Below are positions 1-7,524 of a stretch of DNA of 34,797 nt, in pieces. The translations under genes were made by a program, and so were the position numbers. Location: assembly GCA_028868825.1 (NCBI GenBank), contig JAGWTU010000057.1, positions 1-34,797 on the forward strand. The letters run 5' to 3'. Origin of the DNA: Burkholderiales bacterium. Its GTDB lineage: Bacteria > Pseudomonadota > Gammaproteobacteria > Burkholderiales > Burkholderiaceae_C. How positions within the stretch are numbered: the stretch's first letter is position 1; every line of letters starts with the position of its first letter. The notes beneath the pieces were generated by a model that was not told where the DNA came from, made no database searches, and saw only the letters and a list, made by a program, of their open reading frames with translations.

Positions 1-579
1 GCCCGCGCCGAGCAGGCGCGCCGCGTCACCGTGCTGCTGCACAAGCCGATCGGCTATGTCAGCGGCCAGGCCGAGGACGGTTACGAACCCGCCGTCGTGC
101 TCGTCACGCGCGCCAACCGCTGGGAAGGCGATGCCTCGGGCATCGAGCTGCAGGCCGGCCATCTGCGCCACCTCGCGCCCGCCGGCCGCCTCGACATCGA
201 TTCCACCGGGCTGCTTGTCCTGACCCAGGACGGTCGCGTCGCCAAGCGCCTGATCGGCGACGAGACCCGCGTCGAGAAGGAATATCTCGTGCGCGTCGCC
301 CACACGCGGCCCGGTCCGCTGCCGGAGGCCGAACTCGAGCGGCTGCGCCACGGCCTCGAGCTCGACGGCGTCGCACTGCGCCCGGCGCGCGTGAGCTGGC
401 AGAACGAGGAGCAGCTGCGCTTCGTCCTGCGCGAGGGCCGCAAGCGGCAGATCCGGCGCATGTGCGAGCAGGTCGGGCTGCAGGTGCTCGGACTCAAGCG
501 CGTGCGCATCGGCAGCGTCGCGCTCGGCCCGCTGCCGCCGGGGCAATGGCGCTTCCTGCGCGACGACGAATCGTTCTAG
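1..579 (+). CDS. RluF/RsuA-family rRNA pseudouridine synthase (5' end outside window)
   Basis: This is the C-terminal 192 residues of a pseudouridine synthase that isomerises a uridine in rRNA. The frame is open from base 1, so the start lies upstream; the in-frame GTG at 31 falls inside the conserved beta-strand LLHKPIGYVSG and is not a credible start. Visible signatures are the catalytic-aspartate motif GRLDIDSTGLL (Asp near position 205 of the window), EKEYLVRV, and the family C-terminal motif GRKRQIRRMCE followed by LKRVRIG. The RRMCE form and the GQWRFLRDDE end resemble RluF/RluB rather than the RluA branch. The N-terminal S4 RNA-binding domain expected for this family would be in the missing part. 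The gene ends 4 bases before miaA, so the two probably share a transcript. Family is secure; the exact target uridine is not. Confidence 0.9.
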   Translation, partial: ARAEQARRVTVLLHKPIGYVSGQAEDGYEPAVVLVTRANRWEGDASGIELQAGHLRHLAPAGRLDIDSTGLLVLTQDGRVAKRLIGDETRVEKEYLVRVAHTRPGPLPEAELERLRHGLELDGVALRPARVSWQNEEQLRFVLREGRKRQIRRMCEQVGLQVLGLKRVRIGSVALGPLPPGQWRFLRDDESF

Positions 580-583
580 GGCG

Positions 584-1561
584 ATGACGACGCTGACCGG
601 TCCGGCCGCGGTCGCCGCGCCGATCGCCGCCCTGTGCCTGGCCGGGCCGACCGCCGCCGGCAAGACCGCCGTCGCGCTGGCGCTGGCGCGTCGCATCCCG
701 ATCGAGATCGTCAGCGTCGACTCGGCCCTCGTCTACCGCGGCATGGACATCGGCACCGCCAAGCCCGACGCGGCCGAGCGCGCCGCGGTGCCGCACCACC
801 TCATCGACATCCTCGATCCGACGCAGCGCTACTCGGCCGCACGCTTCGCCGCCGATGCGCAGCGGCTCGTCGCCGAGATCGCCGGCCGCGGCCGGCTGCC
901 GCTGCTCGTCGGCGGCACGATGCTGTATTTCAAGGCCCTGCGCGAGGGCCTCGACGCGATGCCGGCCGCCGACCCCGCCGTGCGCGCCGCGCTCGACGCC
1001 GAGGCCGCCGCGCGCGGCTGGGCGGCGATGCATGCCGAGCTCGCGCGCGTCGACCCGGCGACGGCGCGGCGCCTGCCGCCCGGCGACAGCCAGCGCATCC
1101 AGCGCGCGCTCGAGGTCTGGCGGGTCAGCGGCCGACCATTGTCGGACTGGCAGCGCGGCACCGGCGGCGATGCGGCGGCCGACCAACGCTGGCCGCTGCT
1201 CAGCCTCGAGCCGACATCGCGCGCCTGGCTGCACGAGCGCATCGCCGCGCGCTTCGCCGCGATGTGCCGCGCCGGCTTCCTCGACGAGGTGCGCCGGCTG
1301 CGCGCGCGCGGCGACCTCGATCCCGACCTGCCCGCGATGCGCTGCGTCGGCTACCGGCAGGCCTGGGAGGCGCTCTCGACGGGCGATTTCGGTCGCTGGG
1401 AGGCGGACGCCGTCGCCGCGACGCGGCAGCTCGCCAAGCGCCAGCTGACCTGGTTACGCTCGATTACCGCGCGACGGATCGTGGCCAGCGATGCCCACGG
1501 CGCGGTCGACGCCGCCACCGGAGCCCTGCAGGCGCTGGCCGCCGAGTGGCGCCGACCTTGA
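584..1561 (+). CDS. miaA: tRNA dimethylallyltransferase
   Basis: MiaA transfers the dimethylallyl group from DMAPP to N6 of adenosine 37 in tRNAs that read UNN codons, the first step of ms2i6A synthesis in the cytoplasm. The 325-residue product has the P-loop GPTAAGKT at residues 21-28, the family motif DSALVYRGMDIGTAKP near 45-60, VPHHLIDI, LLVGGTMLYFKAL and the C-terminal LAKRQLTWLR. Length is normal for the family (about 310-320). The ATG lies 4 bases after the upstream stop with only a weak GGGCG ribosome site, which suggests translational coupling with the pseudouridine synthase gene. Both neighbours modify RNA, so a small RNA-modification operon is plausible. In E. coli miaA sits beside hfq, which is absent here. 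Confidence 0.96.
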   Translation: MTTLTGPAAVAAPIAALCLAGPTAAGKTAVALALARRIPIEIVSVDSALVYRGMDIGTAKPDAAERAAVPHHLIDILDPTQRYSAARFAADAQRLVAEIAGRGRLPLLVGGTMLYFKALREGLDAMPAADPAVRAALDAEAAARGWAAMHAELARVDPATARRLPPGDSQRIQRALEVWRVSGRPLSDWQRGTGGDAAADQRWPLLSLEPTSRAWLHERIAARFAAMCRAGFLDEVRRLRARGDLDPDLPAMRCVGYRQAWEALSTGDFGRWEADAVAATRQLAKRQLTWLRSITARRIVASDAHGAVDAATGALQALAAEWRRP

Positions 1562-1672
1562 TCGGCGGCGGCCCGTGGCCGATCAGCGCTCGCCACCGGC
1601 GGACCCCGCCGATACAGGTGGGTTACGGCTCGCCTAGGGTGAGGCCCGGATCGGATTTCGTAAGGTTCGGGA

Positions 1673-1708
1673 TATAGTCCCGCGCCTCGGCTTGCTCAGG
1701 CCGAGGCG
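1673..1708 (+). promoter_or_regulatory. candidate tonB operon promoter and leader hairpin
   Basis: The 218-bp gap between miaA and tonB holds a good -10 hexamer, TATAGT at 1673-1678, but no convincing -35 at 16-18 bp. Just downstream is a perfect 9-bp stem, CGCCTCGGC (1683-1691) with GCCGAGGCG (1700-1708) around an 8-base loop. It would lie at the very start of a leader of about 95 nt. No T-run follows, so it is not an obvious terminator; it could stabilise the mRNA or be an operator. I see no Fur box like the canonical 19-bp one. Confidence 0.4.
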
Positions 1709-1779
1709 GTCATTGCGACTGCGGATCGCTCAATCGGTGGCCCCGAAAGCTTACGATTCAGGGCCCCCTGGAGGATGGA

Positions 1780-2463
1780 TTGGATTACGCCGATACACAA
1801 CGAAAGCCGGGCAAGCATGTCATAGGCATGGGCGTCGTGCTCGCGCTGCACGTGCTCCTCGGTTGGGCATTGCTGAACGGACTTGCGCAACGCATGGTCG
1901 AGGTCATCAAGGGTCCGATCGAAACGAAGATCATCGAAGAGGCCAAGCCGCCGCCGCCGCCCCCGCCCGAGAACCTGCCGCCGCCGCCCAAGTTCGCGCC
2001 GCCGCCGCCATCGTTCGTGCCGCCGCCCGAGGTGCAGGTCAATGCACCGCCGTCGCCGGCGCCTTCGATCACGGTGACCCGCGAGGTGCCGCCGCCACGC
2101 CCGGTCGTGGTGCAGCCGACGCAGCCGAAGGTCGAAGCACCGCCGCCGCCGCCGCGCGTGGCTGCGCGGGCCGCGATCGCCAACGCCGCCGCCTGCGCGC
2201 CGAGTTCGGACGATTACCCTGCAGCGGCCCGCCGCGCCGAGGCCACGGGCATCACCAAGGTGCGCTTCACGGTCGGTCCCGACGGCAAGCTCGCCAGCGC
2301 CGAGGTCGTGAAATCCGCCGGGCCCTCGCGCGAACACAAGATGCTCGACCGTGTCGCGCTGTCCAAGCTCAGCGAATGCACCTTCAAGGCCGGTCTCGAC
2401 GAGCACGGCAAGCCGGTGGGTGGCTCCTTCGACGTCGAGTACGTCTGGAAGCTCAGCGAGTAA
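1780..2463 (+). CDS. tonB: TonB-family energy transducer
   Basis: TonB carries proton-motive-force energy from the ExbB/ExbD complex in the inner membrane to TonB-dependent receptors in the outer membrane. The 227-residue product shows the expected three parts: one N-terminal membrane segment (about residues 17-37, after a short basic cytoplasmic stretch), a long proline-rich periplasm-spanning region (about 50-135, many PPPPP runs), and a TonB C-terminal domain (about 150-227, with DDYPAAARRAEATG and VRFTVGPDGKLASAEVV). The start is the TTG at 1780, because GGAGG at 1770-1774 sits 5 bases upstream; an in-frame ATG at 1828 lies at the membrane segment and would remove the cytoplasmic tail. 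It is the first gene of a tonB-exbB-exbD-exbD operon. Confidence 0.92.
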   Translation: MDYADTQRKPGKHVIGMGVVLALHVLLGWALLNGLAQRMVEVIKGPIETKIIEEAKPPPPPPPENLPPPPKFAPPPPSFVPPPEVQVNAPPSPAPSITVTREVPPPRPVVVQPTQPKVEAPPPPPRVAARAAIANAAACAPSSDDYPAAARRAEATGITKVRFTVGPDGKLASAEVVKSAGPSREHKMLDRVALSKLSECTFKAGLDEHGKPVGGSFDVEYVWKLSE

Positions 2464-2521
2464 TCCTTTCCACACGAGAGCGGCCCGGCGGCCGCCACAG
2501 CCTGATTCCTTTGGAGTGAAC

Positions 2522-3394
2522 ATGTCTACGAACCAAATCCTGCGCGCCCGTACCTGGGCCACCCATTCGCTGGCTTCGGTGCTGGCGGCCTTCGCATTTG
2601 CCGGCGCTCCGATGCTCGCGCACGCGCAGGCGGCCTCCGAGCCTGCCGCAGCGTCGGCCGCTGCGCCCGAAGCCGCGCCTGCGCCCGCGCCCGCCGCCGC
2701 GCCCGCACCGGTCACGCCCGCGGTGTCCGAAGAAGCGGTCGAGAATCCCTACGGCCTGCAGGCGATGTGGAAGCAGGGTGACGTCGTCGCCCGCGGCACC
2801 CTGATCGTGCTGGCCATCATGTCGATGTTCAGCTGGTACGTGATCTTCACCAAGGTGTTCGAGCAGGCCAAGATGCTGAAGAGCGCCAAGACCTCGTCCG
2901 AGACCTTCTGGAAAGCGGCCTCGATCAAGTCCGGCGTCAACGACCTCCAGGAAGGCTCGGCCTTCCGCTACATCGCCGAGGAAGGCATCCGTGCCAGCGA
3001 CCACCACGAAGGCACGATGGTCGAGTCGATCGACAAGCACACCTGGATCAGCATGTCGGTCGACCGCGCCATCGGCAGCATCAACAACCGCCTGCAGGAC
3101 GGCATGTCGGTGCTCGCGACGGTCGGCTCGACGGCGCCTTTCGTCGGCCTGTTCGGCACCGTCTGGGGCATCTACAACGCCCTCGTGAAGATCGGCCTGT
3201 CGGGCCAGGCCTCGATCGACAAGGTCGCCGGCCCCGTCGGCGAGGCGCTGATCATGACCGCCATCGGCCTGTTCGTCGCGGTGCCCGCGGTGATGGGCTA
3301 CAACTGGCTCGTCCGCCGCAACAAGCAGGTGATGGACCAGGTCCGCACCTTCGGCGGCGACCTGCACAACGTGCTGCTCGCAGGCAAGCGTTGA
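2522..3394 (+). CDS. exbB: TonB-system proton channel subunit ExbB (MotA/TolQ/ExbB family)
   Basis: ExbB is the multi-spanning subunit of the inner-membrane proton channel that powers TonB. The 290-residue product begins with a signal-peptide-like segment ending at AHA or AQA (about residue 36), then an Ala/Pro/Glu linker (about 37-75), then the three-helix MotA/TolQ/ExbB core. The helices are at about GTLIVLAIMSMFSWYVIF, at VLATVGSTAPFVGLFGTVWGIYNAL (the family signature GSTAPFVGLFGTVWGI) and at ALIMTAIGLFVAVPAVMGY. The ATG at 2522 has GGAG 6 bases upstream; an in-frame upstream extension into tonB is not supported. Cleaved N-terminal extensions with an AP-rich linker are common in longer ExbB forms. 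It lies 58 bases after tonB. Confidence 0.95.
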   Translation: MSTNQILRARTWATHSLASVLAAFAFAGAPMLAHAQAASEPAAASAAAPEAAPAPAPAAAPAPVTPAVSEEAVENPYGLQAMWKQGDVVARGTLIVLAIMSMFSWYVIFTKVFEQAKMLKSAKTSSETFWKAASIKSGVNDLQEGSAFRYIAEEGIRASDHHEGTMVESIDKHTWISMSVDRAIGSINNRLQDGMSVLATVGSTAPFVGLFGTVWGIYNALVKIGLSGQASIDKVAGPVGEALIMTAIGLFVAVPAVMGYNWLVRRNKQVMDQVRTFGGDLHNVLLAGKR

Positions 3395-3431
3395 GGCGCG
3401 CCGGTCCGCTCAACGCAGCCAGGAGATCGCC

Positions 3432-3872
3432 ATGGCGATGAACGTGGGCAGCCCCGAAGGCGGCGAAGAGGCCTTCAACAACACCATCAACACGACGCCG
3501 CTGGTGGACGTGATGCTGGTGTTGCTGATCATCTTCTTGATCACCATCCCGGTGGTCACGCAGTCGATCAAGCTCGATTTGCCCAAGGAACGCAACGTAC
3601 CGACCCAGACCAAGCCCGAGAACATCGTCCTCGCGGTGAACCGCGACGGCGAGGTCTACTGGGGGATGGAGCGGATGCCCGACAACGAGGCGCTGGTCTC
3701 GCGGCTGAAGGTCGAGGCCGTCAAGGAGCCCCAGCCCGAGGTCCACATCCGCGGCGACGCGGAAGTGCGCTACGAGGCCGTCGGACGCGTCGTCGTCGAC
3801 TGCCAGCGGGCGGGCATCTTCAAGGTGGCCTTCATCACCGAGCCGCCTGCCGGCTACAACGCGAAGTACTAG
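3432..3872 (+). CDS. exbD: ExbD/TolR-family proton channel subunit, first copy
   Basis: ExbD partners ExbB; a transmembrane aspartate is thought to carry protons. This 146-residue protein has a short cytoplasmic N-terminus, one membrane helix (about 25-44) starting in INTTPLVDVMLVLLIIFLI, with the conserved Asp at residue 26, and a periplasmic domain with the charged segment KLDLPKE straight after the helix. AGGAG at 3421-3425 supports the ATG at 3432. The first six residues, MAMNVG, are identical to those of the next gene, which points to a tandem duplication. Length is typical for the family. Confidence 0.95.
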   Translation: MAMNVGSPEGGEEAFNNTINTTPLVDVMLVLLIIFLITIPVVTQSIKLDLPKERNVPTQTKPENIVLAVNRDGEVYWGMERMPDNEALVSRLKVEAVKEPQPEVHIRGDAEVRYEAVGRVVVDCQRAGIFKVAFITEPPAGYNAKY

Positions 3873-3881
3873 GAGCTATCC

Positions 3882-4331
3882 ATGGCCATGAATGTGGGCA
3901 CCGCCGGCGGTGATCCCGATGGCGACGTGATGGTCGACATCAACACCACGCCGTTGATCGACGTGATGCTGGTGCTGCTGATCATGTTCATCATCACGAT
4001 TCCCATCCAGACCCACGCGGTCAAGATGAACATGCCGACGCCGAACAACGCGCCGCCGCCCAAGCCGCCGCTGGTGGTGCGCATCGACCTCGACTTCGAC
4101 GGCACGATAGGCTGGACCTCGCCCGACGGCCGGACCGAGGTGATACCGGCGGGCGACCGCCCGGCCATCGAATCCCACCTCGCGCAGATCGCCGCCCAGG
4201 CCGATCAGCCCGAGGTTCATCTGCGACCGAATAAACTGGTGACCTACAAGTACGTCGCCATGGTCATGGCCGAGGCCCAGCGCCTGGGCGTGACGAAGAT
4301 CGGCATCGTCGGCAACGAGCAATTCCTCTGA
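3882..4331 (+). CDS. exbD: ExbD/TolR-family proton channel subunit, second copy
   Basis: This second ExbD paralogue (149 residues) shares the N-terminus MAMNVG and the helix motif INTTPLIDVMLVLLIMFIIT with the first, keeping the proton-path aspartate (Asp27). The periplasmic domains differ much more. Its ribosome site AGGAG overlaps the stop codon of the first copy, 9 bases away, so the two are likely translated together. Tandem exbD1-exbD2 arrangements with tonB-exbB are known from Xanthomonas, where the second copy is needed only for some substrates or for virulence-related traits. A similar specialised role here is inference. Confidence 0.94.
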   Translation: MAMNVGTAGGDPDGDVMVDINTTPLIDVMLVLLIMFIITIPIQTHAVKMNMPTPNNAPPPKPPLVVRIDLDFDGTIGWTSPDGRTEVIPAGDRPAIESHLAQIAAQADQPEVHLRPNKLVTYKYVAMVMAEAQRLGVTKIGIVGNEQFL

Positions 4332-4350
4332 ACGTAGACCCTTGCACCCC

Positions 4351-5550
4351 ATGAAGACCCTGCGCGCCCTCACCCTCGCCCTGATCGCCGCCGGCACGTT
4401 CTCGATTGCTGCGGCCGAAGGGGTACGGCCCGAAATCGGCAAGCCGCTGCAGCAGGCCAGCGAGCTGCTGCGCGCCGGCAAGGCCAAGGAGGCGCTGGCC
4501 AAGGTGCGCGAGGCCGACGCCGTGGGTGGCAAATCCGGCTACGAGCAGACGACGATCGATCGCATGAAGGCCGCGGCGGCGCAGCGCGCCGGTGACACGG
4601 GCGCCGCGATCCAGGCGCTCGAAGCGCTGTACGGCCGCGTCGGCGGCGCCGAGCAGGGACAGATCGCCGAGCAGATCGCCTCGGCCTACGCCCAGCAGCG
4701 CAACAACGCCAAGGCCGGCGAATGGCTGAACAAGGCCACCGCCGCCGGCAACAACAGCGCAACGGTGCGTCAGCTGCAGAACTACCTGCACTCGGCCAGC
4801 GGCGACTACAACGCGATCGCCAAGGAGGCGGGCGCCGCCGTCGCCGCCGCCGAACAGGCCGGCCGCCGCCCCGAGGAGTCCGACCTGCTGCGTCTGGCTG
4901 ACGCGCAGATGCGCCTGAACAATACCGCCGGCCATATCGCCACGCTCGAGAAACTGACGCTGTTCTACGGCAAGAAGGAATACTGGAGCGCGCTGCTGTC
5001 GCGCCTGCCGCGCAAGGCCGGCTTCTCCGATCGCTACGCGCTCGACGTGCTGCGCCTGCGCCAGGCCACCGGCACGCTGACGACGGCCGACGACTACATG
5101 GAACTGGCGCAGCTGGCGATGCAGGCCAAGCTGCCCGCGGAAGCGCGCAAGGTCGCCGACCTCGGCTTCAAGAACGGCGTCCTGGGCACCGGCGCCGAGG
5201 CGGCACGCCACCAGCGCCTGCGCGACCTCGCGATCAAGGAGGAAGCCCAGCTCAAGAACCAGCTCGCGGCCCAGGCCACCGAGGCGCAGGGCTTCACCGA
5301 AGGCGATGGGTTGGTCAAGGTCGGCACGAGTTACGTCGGCATGGGCGAGGTCGACAAGGGCATCTCGCTGATCCAGGCCGGCATCGCCAAGGGCAAGCTG
5401 AAGCATCCCGAGGAAGCGAAGCTGCGCCTCGGCCAGGCGCAGATGCTGAGCAAGCGGTCGCTGGGCGTGCAGACGCTGCGCGGCGTCAAGGGCGGCAGCG
5501 GCGCGGACGACATCGCCCGCCTCTGGATCGCCGCGAACGCCAACGGCTGA
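4351..5550 (+). CDS. secreted tetratricopeptide-repeat protein of the TonB operon
   Basis: The product (399 residues from the ATG at 4351; a TTG at 4342 is a less likely start) begins with a clear signal peptide, MKTLRALTLALIAAGTFSIAAA. The rest is helical, Ala/Lys/Glu-rich repeat sequence in TPR style, for example LLRAGKAKEALAKVREADAV and GEVDKGISLIQAGIAKGKL. It is therefore expected in the periplasm as a protein-binding scaffold. It follows the second exbD by 19 bases and is best read as an accessory part of that TonB system, perhaps linking it to receptors or cell-wall factors. No enzyme motif is visible. Function is otherwise unknown to me; the operon link is an inference from spacing. 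Confidence 0.82.
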   Translation: MKTLRALTLALIAAGTFSIAAAEGVRPEIGKPLQQASELLRAGKAKEALAKVREADAVGGKSGYEQTTIDRMKAAAAQRAGDTGAAIQALEALYGRVGGAEQGQIAEQIASAYAQQRNNAKAGEWLNKATAAGNNSATVRQLQNYLHSASGDYNAIAKEAGAAVAAAEQAGRRPEESDLLRLADAQMRLNNTAGHIATLEKLTLFYGKKEYWSALLSRLPRKAGFSDRYALDVLRLRQATGTLTTADDYMELAQLAMQAKLPAEARKVADLGFKNGVLGTGAEAARHQRLRDLAIKEEAQLKNQLAAQATEAQGFTEGDGLVKVGTSYVGMGEVDKGISLIQAGIAKGKLKHPEEAKLRLGQAQMLSKRSLGVQTLRGVKGGSGADDIARLWIAANANG

Positions 5551-5563
5551 CCGGCCCACACCG

Positions 5564-6058
5564 ATGGTCACCGCGCCGCGGCGCGGCTCGGACACCCTGG
5601 ACACCGAGACCCGGACCAGCGACGAGGACCACCTCGCGCTGCGCCTGTGGCTGCGCTTGCTGGCCTGCACGAATCGCGTCGAGGCGCCCCTGCGGCAGCG
5701 CCTGCGCGAGCAGTTCGAGGGCTCGCTGCCGCGTTTCGACCTGATGGCCCAGCTCGAGCGCCATCCGGGCGGGCTGCGCATGAACGAGCTCTCGGCCCGG
5801 CTGATGGTGACCGGAGGCAATGTCACCGGGCTCACCGACCGCCTGGTCGCCGAGGGTCTGGTCGACAAACGCACGCCCTCCACCGACCGCCGCGCCTGCA
5901 CGGTCGCGCTGACCCCCGCGGGCCGGCGCCAGTTCGCCGCCATGGCCCGCGCGCACGAGTCCTGGCTGGTCGAACTGCTGGGAGGCCTTTCGACAGCGCA
6001 GCAGAAGCAACTCTACGAATTGCTCGGCCAGCTCAAGACGGCGCTGCCTGCGAAGTGA
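5564..6058 (+). CDS. MarR-family transcriptional regulator
   Basis: This is a 164-residue winged-helix regulator. The N-terminal dimerisation helices (about 20-50) are followed by a DNA-binding region, FDLMAQLERHPGGLRMNELS, with the recognition helix around MVTGGNVTGLTDRL. The wing is marked by the family signature STDRRACTVALTPAGR (about 105-120), and the C-terminal helices end LYELLGQLKTALPAK. MarR proteins are dimers that usually repress nearby genes and release DNA on binding small aromatic ligands. It starts 13 bases after the TPR gene on the same strand, so it may be co-transcribed with the TonB operon. The ligand is unknown. Confidence 0.9.
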   Translation: MVTAPRRGSDTLDTETRTSDEDHLALRLWLRLLACTNRVEAPLRQRLREQFEGSLPRFDLMAQLERHPGGLRMNELSARLMVTGGNVTGLTDRLVAEGLVDKRTPSTDRRACTVALTPAGRRQFAAMARAHESWLVELLGGLSTAQQKQLYELLGQLKTALPAK

Positions 6059-6129
6059 AGGCCGCGGGCCACTTCGTTTGGCCAGTTAGGGAAATTCTCG
6101 AGGTTTCTTGAAGTTCTATTGCTGGAAAG

Positions 6130-6149
6130 TGTCCCGATGTATTGGGACA
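6130..6149. promoter_or_regulatory. inverted repeat, possible operator
   Basis: TGTCCC and GGGACA form a perfect 6-bp inverted repeat around an 8-bp spacer, with 20 bp overall. The centre-to-centre spacing is about one and a half helical turns. It lies 72 bases past the end of the MarR gene in a relatively AT-rich patch. It could bind a dimeric regulator, including the MarR product itself, but I cannot assign it. Confidence 0.35.
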
Positions 6150-6417
6150 ATGCTGCATCGAGGCATGGCGTGGATCACCGGCCATCACCGCAAGACCTGC
6201 AATACCCGCAGAACTCGCTCGGCAATGAACGACAACAGATTCCTGGCTGCGGCCATCGACGGTGCATTCCCCGTCCTCGCCGCGCCCTCGCACCGGACCC
6301 GCCAGCGCCTCGCGCCGGATCCGGTCGGCGTCGCCCGCCTCGCGCGGCGGCGCAGGAGCCGCGTTCGGGCCTGATCCGCCCGGACACCGGGTGCCCTGGG
6401 GGGGCATCGGGGTTTTC

Positions 6418-6447
6418 AAGGGCGTCCTTCGGGCCGCCCTTTTTTTT
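6418..6447 (+). terminator. intrinsic terminator upstream of gloA
   Basis: AAGGGCG (6418-6424) pairs with CGCCCTT (6435-6441) around a loop containing CCTTCGGG, and eight T residues run from 6440 to 6447. It is a textbook rho-independent terminator for plus-strand transcription coming from the TonB/MarR side. It ends only 21 bases before the gloA ATG, so gloA must start its own transcript inside those 21 bases or be read through. Confidence 0.85.
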
Positions 6448-6456
6448 CGCCTCGGC

Positions 6457-6462
6457 GACAAT
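6457..6462 (+). promoter_or_regulatory. -10-like element of a probable leaderless gloA promoter
   Basis: GACAAT at 6457-6462 lies exactly 6 bases before the gloA ATG, putting the expected transcription start at or next to the A of the ATG. No -35 match and no Shine-Dalgarno sequence are visible. The terminator just upstream makes an independent start here likely. Confidence 0.45.
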
Positions 6463-6468
6463 CCGCCG

Positions 6469-6867
6469 ATGCAATTCCTCCACACCATGCTGCGCGTCGG
6501 CAATCTGCAGCGCTCGATCGACTTCTACACCCAGGTCCTGGGCATGAAGCTGCTGCGCACCACCGAGCGGCCGGCGCAGAAATACAGCCTCGCCTTCCTG
6601 GGCTACGCCGGCAACCCCGAGCAGGCCGAGATCGAGCTGACCTACAACCACGGCGTCGACCGCTACGAACTCGGCACCGCGTTCGGGCATGTGGCCATCG
6701 GCGTCGCCGACGTCGCCGCGACCTGCGCCGCGGTGCGCGAACGCGCGGCCGCGCTCGGCGGCGCGATCACGCGCGAGCCCGGGCCGGTGCAGGGCGGCGA
6801 CACCGTGATCGCCTTCATCACCGACCCCGACGGCTACAAGATCGAACTGATCGAGCGCGCCGGCTGA
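6469..6867 (+). CDS. gloA: lactoylglutathione lyase (glyoxalase I)
   Basis: Glyoxalase I converts the hemithioacetal of methylglyoxal and glutathione to S-lactoylglutathione in the cytoplasm, the first step of methylglyoxal detoxification. The product is 132 residues, close to E. coli GloA (135). All four metal ligands are visible: His5 (MQFLHTMLRV), Glu56 (AEIELTYN), His74 (FGHVAIGV) and Glu126 (DPDGYKIELIE). That arrangement fits the Ni-dependent bacterial type. The ATG at 6469 is chosen because the protein then starts like known GloA; the open frame upstream (from 6262) runs through the terminator hairpin. It is followed 7 bases later by a PaiB-like gene. Confidence 0.95.
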   Translation: MQFLHTMLRVGNLQRSIDFYTQVLGMKLLRTTERPAQKYSLAFLGYAGNPEQAEIELTYNHGVDRYELGTAFGHVAIGVADVAATCAAVRERAAALGGAITREPGPVQGGDTVIAFITDPDGYKIELIERAG

Positions 6868-6874
6868 GCCGCGC

Positions 6875-7492
6875 ATGTACCAGCCGTCGCATTTCGCCGC
6901 ACCCGCCGGCGACGCCTGCGCGAACCTGATGCGCGCGCACCCGCTGGCGACGCTGGTGACGACGCAGGACGGCGCGCTCACGGCCGACGCCGTGCCCCTG
7001 CTCTACGACGGCGCGGCTTCGCTGCTGCGCGGGCATGTGGCACGCGCGAACCCGCTCTGGCGCCTGGCCGACGGGCTGTCGGTGCTGGCCGTATTCAGCG
7101 GGCCGCAGGCCTATGTCAGCCCGGGCTGGTACCCGAGCAAGGCGACGAACCCCAGGGTCGTGCCGACCTGGAACTACGCCGTCGTCCATGCCCATGGCCG
7201 GCTGCGCGCGGTCGACGATGCGCCCTGGCTGCTCGACTTCCTGCGCCGCCTCACGGCCCGGCACGAAGCCGATCAGCAGCGGCCCTGGTCGATGGACGAC
7301 GCGCCCGCCGACTATCTGCAGCAGATGGCCGGCGCGATCGTCGGCATCGAGATCGCCGTCGAACGCATCGAGGGCAAGTTCAAGCTGAGCCAGAACCGCA
7401 GCGCCACCGACCACGCCGGCGTCGTCGCCGGGCTGCAGGCGCGCCCGGACGTCGCGTCGCAGGCGCTGTCGGCGCTGATGAAGCGCGACTGA
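6875..7492 (+). CDS. PaiB-type FMN-binding negative transcriptional regulator
   Basis: This 205-residue protein belongs to the PaiB/FMN-binding split-barrel family, first described in Bacillus as repressors of sporulation and degradative enzyme genes. The signature runs are visible: MYQPSHF at the start, HPLATLVTT, YVSPGWYPSK, VPTWNYAVVHAHG and the C-terminal GKFKLSQNR. Length matches the family (about 205-210). Whether these proteins regulate genes or act as flavin enzymes in proteobacteria is unsettled. It lies 7 bases after gloA and is probably co-transcribed. It converges on eda with a 32-base gap that shows no hairpin terminator. Confidence 0.88.
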   Translation: MYQPSHFAAPAGDACANLMRAHPLATLVTTQDGALTADAVPLLYDGAASLLRGHVARANPLWRLADGLSVLAVFSGPQAYVSPGWYPSKATNPRVVPTWNYAVVHAHGRLRAVDDAPWLLDFLRRLTARHEADQQRPWSMDDAPADYLQQMAGAIVGIEIAVERIEGKFKLSQNRSATDHAGVVAGLQARPDVASQALSALMKRD

Positions 7493-7524
7493 TGTCGCGC
7501 GCTTGATCGCCCGAGGTAGACCGC

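Larger units (their letters stand above)
6059..6468. other. 410-bp intergenic region without a supported gene
   Basis: Between the MarR gene and gloA I find no convincing gene. The first 120 bases are less GC-rich than the surroundings. The notable items are an inverted repeat at 6130-6149 and an intrinsic terminator at 6418-6447. An open frame from the ATG at 6225 to the stop at 6374 would give a 49-residue Arg-rich peptide, but it lacks a ribosome site and any domain, so I do not call it. Confidence 0.6.

Noticed and set aside
1683..1708. Perfect hairpin read as the terminator of miaA
   Set aside because: No T-run follows on the plus strand, and it lies downstream of the probable tonB -10 element.
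6130..6149. Inverted repeat read as a sigma54 promoter/activator site for the downstream gene
   Set aside because: I searched the surrounding 200 bases by eye for a -24/-12 GG-N10-GC element with the expected flanks and found none with correct spacing.
6225..6374. Possible 49-residue small protein in the gap before gloA
   Set aside because: No ribosome site, an Arg-rich low-information C-terminus and no recognisable family.
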